From Phoronis ovalis (taxonomy: Eukaryota > Phoronida > Phoronidae), in contig JAOXYB010023070.1 in the NCBI GenBank assembly GCA_028565635.1, positions 1 through 16,707 on the forward strand: DNA of 16,707 bases, given 5' to 3'. The notes below the pieces were generated by a model. It did no database searches and was not told where the DNA came from. It saw only the letters and a list, made by a program, of their open reading frames with translations. Both the position numbers and the translations under genes were made by a program. This document shows positions 1-6,516 of the stretch, in pieces. Position 1 is the first letter of the stretch; each line of letters begins with the position of its first letter.

Positions 1-240
1 ATATTCGTTTACCACAGGGTGTATTTCTTGGAAAACGCATTTACGACAGGTATGAAAAATTAAGGTTCGTAAATTTTGCCAAATTTATTTAACACAGAGT
101 ATATAATTTACAAGTAAATTTTACACAGGGTATCTATTTTGGGAGAGTTATTTACAACAGGGTATATTTTTCATGTTTTTTTTATTTACGACAGGGTATA
201 TTTTTGGTGACCCTTATTTAACCACAGGGTCAGGTTTTTT
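1..240. repeat. Seven degenerate copies of a short 'atttacnacagggtat' motif
   Basis: A motif close to atttacgacagggtatattt recurs at about positions 8, 39, 85, 119, 149, 184 and 215, spaced roughly 30-46 bp apart. The most conserved core is acagggtat, and the spacers are T-rich. This looks like a decayed tandem or dispersed repeat. It lies upstream of the first GPCR gene, probably in a 5' UTR intron or intergenic DNA. I see no coding potential in it. Confidence 0.75.
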
Positions 241-296
241 ACATAAAATTGTTCTTTTCAAACAAAAGCTAATGCTAAATAATACTTTCTTTTTTT

Positions 297-298
297 AG
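297..298 (+). other. Probable 3' splice site in the 5' UTR of GPCR 1
   Basis: A pyrimidine tract (actttctttttttag) ends in AG at 297-298, 60 bases before the GPCR 1 start codon. This fits the common animal arrangement of an intronless coding exon preceded by a spliced non-coding 5' exon. The upstream exon was not located. Inferred from the motif alone. Confidence 0.5.
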
Positions 299-325
299 AT
301 GAGTATGGTATACTTGTCAAGTTGA
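299..325 (+). promoter_or_regulatory. Short upstream ORF in the GPCR 1 leader
   Basis: An ATG directly after the putative splice acceptor opens an eight-codon reading frame (MSMVYLSS) ending in TGA at 323-325, 33 bases before the receptor start codon. If this segment is in the mRNA, the upstream ORF could lower translation of the receptor. It depends on the acceptor call at 297-298. Confidence 0.35.
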
Positions 326-358
326 CAAAGTACAGAATAAGTATATACACCGAAGATA

Positions 359-1516
359 ATGTATTCAGATACTACCACATATTACAATGTGACAAACATC
401 GATGAGATAACTGCGAATAAAGTGGAAAAATATCAACATGACTTCATGTCATCTATCACAACTCTAGACAGTAGTCTCTCAATTGCTTTATTTGCAATCT
501 GTTTTATTTTTGGGATTACTGGAAACATCATTGTTGTTCTAGCGTTTAACAAAGAGGCACGGAAGAAAACATCCTTGTTTCTAATTACAGCAATAGCTAT
601 TGTGGATCTAACTACATGTGTGTTGACCATTCCATATCAAACTATTATAACATTTGTAATAATACCATCCGACATTTTTTGTAAAATTTTCTCATGGACA
701 GAATACTTTACAGTAGTACTATCAGTTTTCTTGCTGGCATTGATTGCACTTGACAGATATTTTGCAATTTGTTTTCCAACTTCAGCATATCTGACCATCA
801 AAAAGGCTAAATGTATGTTATTCGGATTATCCGCAATAACGGGAATTCAAGCTATTATTGCGTGTTTAACAGAAGGTGGATATTCAGATATAACCATAGG
901 TAATCACACCATCGCCACATACACGGGAGACTGTCGTTTAGGATTCGATTTCACAATCCTTAGTGAAGAAACTGAACAATTTTTAAAGATTGCATTTATT
1001 GTGGAATTTGTGATTTGTCTTGTGATTATGTCGGCAGTTTACATTCTAATATTTCGTGAAGTGTATCGTCGAAATAGAAAAAAGAAGAATAGAATAAATC
1101 CACATCTTCTACACGTGAACACAATAGAGATGAGTACAGTTGCAAACACATCAAATGCAATGTTTAGCAACTCTCCAGCAACAAGAACAGAGAACTTTCC
1201 GACTAGCAAGAAATACTTTTCACGTATCTCTAATAAAGTAGTTACAAATGCAAAAAACAATGTTGCACAGAAAGAAACAAAACCAGCATGGCAAACAAGT
1301 CACGTTCGTTTAGCTAAAATGCTAGTTTTAGTAACTTTTGTATTTATATTGAATTGGATTCCATTTCTGTTAATACGGTTAAAGGTCATTCCTTATTACA
1401 GGGTTTTGTACATGAGTTTTTTACTGACGACTTCAACAAACCCAATTATATACTCATTTTCTTCACAGAAATTCCGAAAGGATGTGCAAAAAATGCTCAC
1501 CAAGAAACATAATTGA
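359..1516 (+). CDS. Rhodopsin-like (class A) GPCR 1, orphan, intronless coding region
   Basis: A 385-residue seven-helix receptor, expected in the plasma membrane and signalling through heterotrimeric G proteins. Visible landmarks: GN in TM1 (Asn56), Asp83 in TM2, Cys108 before TM3, DRY at 132-134 followed by FAICFP, Cys192 in extracellular loop 2 (partner of Cys108), NWIPF in TM6 (332-336) and NPIIY in TM7 (361-365). Candidate N-glycosylation sites are Asn10 and Asn182. The third intracellular loop (about 235-315) is Lys/Arg- and Ser/Thr-rich. Odd points: TM4 has no tryptophan, TM5 has no proline, and the tail after NPIIY is only 20 residues without cysteine. The start is the first ATG and gives a normal extracellular N-terminus. 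A paralogue lies 1.7 kb downstream on the same strand. The ligand cannot be read from the sequence; a peptide or amine receptor is possible. Confidence 0.93.
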   Translation: MYSDTTTYYNVTNIDEITANKVEKYQHDFMSSITTLDSSLSIALFAICFIFGITGNIIVVLAFNKEARKKTSLFLITAIAIVDLTTCVLTIPYQTIITFVIIPSDIFCKIFSWTEYFTVVLSVFLLALIALDRYFAICFPTSAYLTIKKAKCMLFGLSAITGIQAIIACLTEGGYSDITIGNHTIATYTGDCRLGFDFTILSEETEQFLKIAFIVEFVICLVIMSAVYILIFREVYRRNRKKKNRINPHLLHVNTIEMSTVANTSNAMFSNSPATRTENFPTSKKYFSRISNKVVTNAKNNVAQKETKPAWQTSHVRLAKMLVLVTFVFILNWIPFLLIRLKVIPYYRVLYMSFLLTTSTNPIIYSFSSQKFRKDVQKMLTKKHN

Positions 1517-1634
1517 GACGGTTTATACTGAACAGTTTAAACAACATATCTGACTTTACATGTATGTTATATTTTGTGCAAATGTATTTTGTTATTATAT
1601 TGTTTTTTATTATATACAAAACTGTAGCAGTATC

Positions 1635-1640
1635 ATTAAA
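1635..1640 (+). terminator. Weak poly(A) signal ATTAAA after GPCR 1
   Basis: ATTAAA lies about 120 bases past the GPCR 1 stop codon in an AT-rich tail and is the nearest recognised hexamer variant I found. Stronger AATAAA hexamers occur further down inside the 95-bp repeats (1791, 1904, 1999) and could also end this transcript. Confidence 0.35.
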
Positions 1641-1701
1641 ATGCACGTAAATTAATCAGTGGGTGAACACTTGTCTAATAATATAGTAGGTTATCTTTGA
1701 A

Positions 1702-2370
1702 ATGTGGTGAGATTGAAACATTGACTTCATAGATTATCTATGAAATATTTAAAATGAGCTTGAAACCATCAACTCCATAGATGATTATTCAATAAAACAT
1801 GGTGAGATTGAAACATTGACTTCATAGATTATCTATGAAATAATTAAAATGAGCTTGAAACCATCAACTCCATAGAAACCATCAACTCCATAGATGATTA
1901 TTCAATAAAATATGGTGAGATTGAAACATTGACTTCATAGATTATCTATGAAATTTTTAAAATGAGCTTGAAACCATCAACTCCATTGATGATTATTCAA
2001 TAAAATATGGTGAGATTGAAACATTAACTTCATAAATTATCTATGAAATTAAATGAGCTTGAAATTGACAAGTCTATAGGTTATCAGTGAAATATAAAAA
2101 GCTAAAAAAAAAATTGACTACATAGTCAGGCTACATAGATTATCCATGAAATAAAATGAAATTAAAATTGTTGAATTATAGATTATCTGTGAAATAATTA
2201 AGGTGAGATTGAAACTGTCAACAACCATAAATTATCTATAAAATATAGTGAGATTAAAACATTAATTTCATAGATTATCTATGAAATAAGGCGAGTTTAA
2301 AATTGCTGGCTATAAAAATGGAATAAATATCTTGGGAATTTTACACACCCATAGATTATCTATGACTTGG
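1702..2370. repeat. Tandem repeat array, about 95-bp unit with an internal palindrome
   Basis: Units begin with gtgagattgaaac at 1707, 1802, 1915 and 2010, giving periods of 95, 113 and 95 bp. The longer unit carries an 18-bp internal duplication of aaaccatcaactccatag near 1861-1893. From about 2060 the monomers decay, but the near-perfect palindrome catagattatctatg keeps recurring to about 2363, nine times in all counting variants. Three units also carry AATAAA on the plus strand (1791, 1904, 1999). The array lies between the two GPCR genes and, if the DIS3L2 model is right, inside a DIS3L2 intron. Confidence 0.9.
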
Positions 2371-3012
2371 AAGTATTTCCTACACAATGAACATCTTGAA
2401 AGCAATCATTTCCAGACTAATTATATAGATTAAGTGAGTACCTAGAAGGGAAAGTATTGCAAATTCCCTTTTTATTTTGGACTCCCTTATATATTATAAC
2501 CACAGTTTACTGTTATTTGTGTTTTAATAATAGATTCACAATAACATAAACAAAAACATTATAACTAATGGACATCGATCTTTTTCAGTGAGGAAATAAA
2601 ATCAGTATACACAAGAAAAACAAACATTTACATAACTTCACTTTGTACCTTAACTAAATTAAATTTAATTGATTTCTTCGTACATATCGCCAGTTGTTAA
2701 ACAATATTACTTTGCCTAATGGTTCTTTCTCACGATATACTACACTGTATCATTTAGTTTCTATACACACATATATCATCAAGCACCTGTACCGCCTGCA
2801 TGTTAAGGGGTTCTCTGCTGTAATCATCAGTACATATCAATTTGTGGAAGTTTCTACAAATCAACCTTTACAGGATTATATTTAATTAATATCCAACTCT
2901 AGATGGACAACTTCTTAAACTGTTACACTGAACATTTTAAATTGTCAAGCATATTTGTTGGAGTAACATGATTTTAAAAATCTACTTGTAAATGACAGCA
3001 TATTCAACAAGC
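2371..3012. other. Spacer before GPCR 2, no gene seen
   Basis: AT-rich sequence with no convincing coding exon on either strand. A T-rich tract ending in cag near 2589 (gatctttttcag) could be a 5' UTR splice acceptor for GPCR 2. The open frame around 2694-2885 has no recognisable features and looks like chance. Confidence 0.5.
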
Positions 3013-3071
3013 CTGTTTTGTATCATCTTATGTACTGGTTATTGTTTTGTATCATCTTATGTACTGGTTAT
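3013..3071 (+). repeat. 29-bp direct duplication in front of GPCR 2
   Basis: The segment tgttttgtatcatcttatg and its continuation tactggttat occur twice head to tail with a 29-bp period. Each copy carries an ATG (3030 and 3059). Because 29 is not a multiple of three, the two ATGs are in different frames. The first opens a 21-codon frame that stops before the receptor start. The second is in frame with the receptor but gives an unusual hydrophobic leader. Confidence 0.85.
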
Positions 3072-3184
3072 TGTGTTTTTTTCATTTGGGGATAAGGGCA
3101 TTCCTGATATTAACAATTACAATACTGACTTCAAAAATCTTGTTGATTTCTGTTTTATTTGAATCGCCGATAGTTACAATACAA

Positions 3185-4384
3185 ATGGAGTGGCAATTTG
3201 GAAACAGCAGCAATTTCAACAAGTCCGCTTACAAAGAATGGTACATTTCAGTCTACAAAGAGGAGTTCTTTAATAAATCAAAAGAATTTGGAAATACAGC
3301 ATTTGTTATTATGGTTACATTAATTTGCATAACTGGTATAATTGGAAATGCCCTTGTTATACGAGTGTACAGAAAAAATTATCATAAGAACACATCAACA
3401 TTTCTGATGGTGAATGTAGCCATTGTGGATATTTTGACTTGCATTGTATTCATACCATTTCTGGTGATAATAAGTTATGCTTTGACACCAAATGATTCTG
3501 TTTGTAAACTATTTGCTTGGTTTAGTTACAGTACAATTGCCATTTCCACATATTTGCTGATAGCAATTGCATTCGATCGCTATTTTGCACTATGCCGACC
3601 TTTAAAGCAGATTCTGACAATCAAAAGAACAAAAATTGCAGCAATTGTTTTATGCATATTTTCTTTTGTACAGGCAATCCCGTTAAGTTTGTTACTAGGT
3701 GGAAAAGTTGAAGTATATCCATATGCAAATTATTCCATGGTGATTAATGTTGGTAACTGTCAAGAGGGATTTGACTACAGTTACATAGGTAGAACTCAAG
3801 GAAAGTTTCTGCAGTTTTTAATTTTAATTCAGTATGTTTTGTTTGTAGTGACAATATCAATACTTTATTCAATAATTTTTCGTACAATGTTTGTGCACCA
3901 TCAGAAGAAGATGAAACTCATTGGTAAAAGGAAAGTTTTTCCAGAGCAATCAATGGTAACACAAAATGACACAGTTATTGAAGACTTTAAAAATGCTGAC
4001 ACTGAACAAGTTAGAGAAATTAACAGTAACACAAGCATAACAAATGTTAACAGTAACAAACGTCATTTGGATAGTCATGAACCTGTTCGAGATATCCAAA
4101 GAAGCAGGAAAACAATATCAAAGCCAGAAACCCAACATGATATGAAAATGCCTAAAGCAACACACTTGCACCTGGCTAAAATATTGCTGGCAGTCACAGT
4201 TGTATTTACATTTTCATGGTTACCACATTTTCTTGTGAAACTGGAGGTGATACCAACTTATCGAACAGTTACCTATTTGATACTTTTTAACAGTATGGCA
4301 AATCCAATAATTTATTTCTTTAGTCATTCCAAATTTCGCAATGATGTAAAAAAAATTATTTTGCATCTCGTTAGAAAACATTAA
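3185..4384 (+). CDS. Rhodopsin-like (class A) GPCR 2, orphan, intronless, paralogue of GPCR 1
   Basis: A 399-residue seven-helix receptor by the start chosen here. Landmarks: Asn55 in TM1 (GIIGN), Asp82 in TM2, Cys107 before TM3, DRY at 131-133 followed by FALCRP, Cys192 in extracellular loop 2, SWLPH in TM6 (344-348) and NPIIY at 373-377. N-glycosylation candidates are Asn7, Asn12, Asn30 and Asn182. The third intracellular loop (about 235-327) is long, polar and basic. As in GPCR 1, TM4 lacks tryptophan, TM5 lacks proline, and the tail is short without cysteine. The frame stays open upstream to an ATG at 3059, which would add 42 mostly hydrophobic residues. I prefer 3185 because it gives an N-terminus like GPCR 1 and a plausible acceptor (gccgatag) lies just before it. 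Shared motifs such as LTIK after the DRY box and the C-x-x-GFD loop support tandem duplication. Ligand unknown. Confidence 0.92.
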   Translation: MEWQFGNSSNFNKSAYKEWYISVYKEEFFNKSKEFGNTAFVIMVTLICITGIIGNALVIRVYRKNYHKNTSTFLMVNVAIVDILTCIVFIPFLVIISYALTPNDSVCKLFAWFSYSTIAISTYLLIAIAFDRYFALCRPLKQILTIKRTKIAAIVLCIFSFVQAIPLSLLLGGKVEVYPYANYSMVINVGNCQEGFDYSYIGRTQGKFLQFLILIQYVLFVVTISILYSIIFRTMFVHHQKKMKLIGKRKVFPEQSMVTQNDTVIEDFKNADTEQVREINSNTSITNVNSNKRHLDSHEPVRDIQRSRKTISKPETQHDMKMPKATHLHLAKILLAVTVVFTFSWLPHFLVKLEVIPTYRTVTYLILFNSMANPIIYFFSHSKFRNDVKKIILHLVRKH

Positions 4385-4404
4385 GATTGTCTACAGTATA
4401 ATTA

Positions 4405-4533
4405 TTAAATAAAATCTGAATCATACATTTTAGCAACAAATTTCCAAGCTTCTCTCAAGACCTTCATCAGTCCATCTATCTTATTTAGATTATCAACTTT
4501 TTTTTTCACGTCATCTCTTTGTACAACTGGTAA
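4405..4533 (-). other. Short antisense open frame with coding-like composition, unassigned
   Basis: A 42-codon frame without ATG near its start, bounded by in-frame stops. It encodes a charged, helix-prone peptide containing DDVKKKVDNLNKIDGL and ending YDSDFI before TAA. I do not recognise it. It is not in a usable splice phase with DIS3L2 exon 13, because the two acceptors tested lead quickly to stops. It could be a relic of a transposon ORF or a chance frame. Confidence 0.25.
4408..4413 (+). terminator. Poly(A) signal AATAAA after GPCR 2
   Basis: A canonical AATAAA lies 24 bases past the GPCR 2 stop codon, implying a very short 3' UTR if it is used. It is the first canonical hexamer after the gene. 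Confidence 0.6.
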
Positions 4534-4835
4534 TTATAATGTGCTATAAATTATGCACTGTTAAAGTAGACATACATATTTTAATACATATATCAACTTT
4601 AAACATCTGGAGATTTTTTGTCACGATTACTTCTAAATCTTCCTGGTTTTCCATAACAATGCTGAATAAGCAAATTATTTAAATTCCATAAGGATTTTGC
4701 ATGTGATAATGAATTAATTGTACTTCTAAACATCAACGATATTTCGACTAATTTTTTATGTCGGTTTTCTCTGGTTTGTGCTAAATTAAACTAGTATTTG
4801 GATGATTCTTAAATAATTTGATGCACAAGGTAAGC

Positions 4836-5572
4836 TTAAGGATGTCGGATATGTTCAGGACAACTTATTCACACTTCACACTTTGATTCGATTTGGGCAG
4901 TCTAATGAAAAAATAGACCAATAAATGTATACATTTTTGGAAAGGTATTTCCTTGAAGATTATGAAAAATCCTTCAATGTACTTATCTATCACATGATTA
5001 AGTAATCATTAAGGGGGTCATTTTGGGTAAAGACTCATGTTTTTCAAAACGTAAATTTCAAAAAAAATATGTCAAACAACTCTGCAGATACTAAGCTAAA
5101 ATTTGCTCAAAATTAACTTCACACCAGGAACTCTACTAGCGTGTCTCAGGTTTTCAAATTCCTGTTAGTTCTGAAATGATGTACTACTACTAAAGATATG
5201 GAACTTTGGAAAGTCATAACTTTTGAATGATACAAAATTAAAAAATTTGAGACATGTTTTCGGAGATCTCTATTTGAAGTCAATTTTGGCTAGGTTCCAA
5301 CTTTATATCTTCAGGAGTGTTAGACTTATATTTTTTTAGAAGTTTAAATGCTGAACAATGTGAGTTTTTACCCAAAATGGTCTTGTTACTAATTACATAA
5401 TCATGTGACAGATAAGTAAAGTAACTTTTTGCAATCCTTAAGTTAATACCTTCAATTTTTGTTGATACTGAAAATGTATATTTTTATTAGTCTATTTGTC
5501 CATTAAACTGTCCAAAATTCGCTCAAAACATAAGTATGAATAAGTTAACACGAACGGGTCCTGCCCTTTTAA
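4836..5572. mobile_element. Foldback (long inverted repeat) element flanked by TTAA
   Basis: Two diverged arms of about 360 bp face each other with almost no loop, folding near 5200. Matching pairs include aacttattcacac (near 4860) with the reverse complement of gtatgaataagtt (5534-5546), and tcacatgatta with taatcatgtga. The segment ccattttgggtaaa also has its counterpart in the other arm. TTAA is present at both outer ends (4836-4839 and 5569-5572), consistent with a TTAA target duplication. No transposase is visible, so this is a non-autonomous MITE or foldback copy. The arm divergence suggests an old insertion. Confidence 0.7.
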
Positions 5573-6428
5573 GATACTTAAACCTTCAGAATACTTACCA
5601 AAAGATAGTAAAACTTTACACTTGGGTACTCTAAAATGTTTTGCTAAGATTAGCAAATTATATCCAAGAAGTGGGTAATCATATCACTCCTTATGAATAT
5701 GCATGTAAATAGCCACAGGCTTTTTCAAATGACTGGTAGTTATGTTGTAATTGCTGCACCACGACAAATATTCTCTTTTACTGTTGTTATGAACTAAACT
5801 GCAATCAGTGCCAAAGAAGTGTCTGATTTGCGTGTCAATATTCTACTATGGCCTTTTGTAAATTTTGATCATGTAACATTGCTGACAAAGAAAGTGCATG
5901 TTGTTTTTTAGTAAAATGAAATTTATGAGCATTAAGAGATTTTGTTTAGTATAAATTAATTATAGTATTATTGTACATTTTTTTCAAGATGTTAATGTCA
6001 AAACATTAATTAATAAGATGAGTGTTGTCACTAGCAACCATTTAATGTCCTTTTAGGTAAACATTAAAGCACTGTCAAAAGCACATAGGGTGCACTTGTG
6101 AATTAAGATGTTAAACATTTTAGGTGAAAAGGCTACCTAAAAAGGTAGTCTTTTGAAAACTCAAAAAAATTCACCTAGGTGCTTGCTTATGGTATTTTTC
6201 TGCAAACACAGTACTTAATTGTGTTTCTAGAGCTTTCAAGCTATTTGACTTTAATTTGCAATGTATCAGATATAACAACAACAACACTTACTTTAAAAAA
6301 TAATATTAGAACTTTCTAAAAATAAGTAACTAATTAAAAATGTTTATAGGAAGTTGTCAATTATAAAGAACAATATTATTATGTACATTATATACTGCAT
6401 CAATATATATAAGCTCTGGCACACTTAC
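4840..6428. other. Large intron or intergenic stretch, no further gene seen
   Basis: Apart from the foldback element and a short hairpin, I see no coding exon on either strand. I looked on the minus strand for the DIS3L2 exon that should follow exon 13, which must start in phase 2 and encode the end of cold-shock domain 2 and the RNB start. Potential donors at about 5595 and 6287 gave no matching peptide. Confidence 0.5.
6121..6177. repeat. Two-tier palindrome / hairpin
   Basis: An inner stem pairs aaaaggctacct (6127-6138) with aggtagtctttt (6143-6154) with one mismatch and a four-base A loop. Outside it, taggtgaa (6121-6128) matches ttcaccta (6170-6177) perfectly in inverted orientation. 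No gene function is evident. It could be a tiny MITE remnant. Confidence 0.6.
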
Positions 6429-6516
6429 CCATATGCAAATCTGGAATCCTCTGGCCACTCAACAATTCGAGCTATAAATAAGGTACTGGAAGAATCTTCA
6501 GGTCTTTCATAAAATC
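6429..6516 (-). CDS. DIS3L2: DIS3L2-like exon 13, end of visible coding region
   Basis: The acceptor is cttgttttag and the donor GG|GTAAGT at 6428; phase 1 in, phase 2 out. It encodes [20 protein letters not shown] and then [10 protein letters not shown], matching the last part of DIS3L2 cold-shock domain 2, where FALG or similar is followed by a K-S-L-G helix. The strong donor means the gene continues, but the next exon was not found in the remaining 6.4 kb. Confidence 0.93.

Noticed and set aside
433-1260. Minus-strand open frames across GPCR 1
   Set aside because: They are antisense shadows of the receptor coding frame and have no independent features.
2694-2885. Plus-strand open frame of 63 codons before GPCR 2
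   Set aside because: No domain, no good start context, and no link to the receptor frame. Likely chance.
3047-3184. Extension of GPCR 2 to an upstream in-frame start (TTG at 3047 or ATG at 3059)
   Set aside because: TTG is not a normal animal start. The ATG at 3059 lies in a recent-looking duplication and adds a hydrophobic leader absent from the paralogue. A start at 3185 gives matching length and N-glycosylation sites.
5590-5640. Possible next DIS3L2 exon with GTAAGT donor near 5595 (minus strand)
   Set aside because: The short segment between a plausible acceptor and this donor stays open in the required phase, but its peptide does not resemble the conserved end of cold-shock domain 2.
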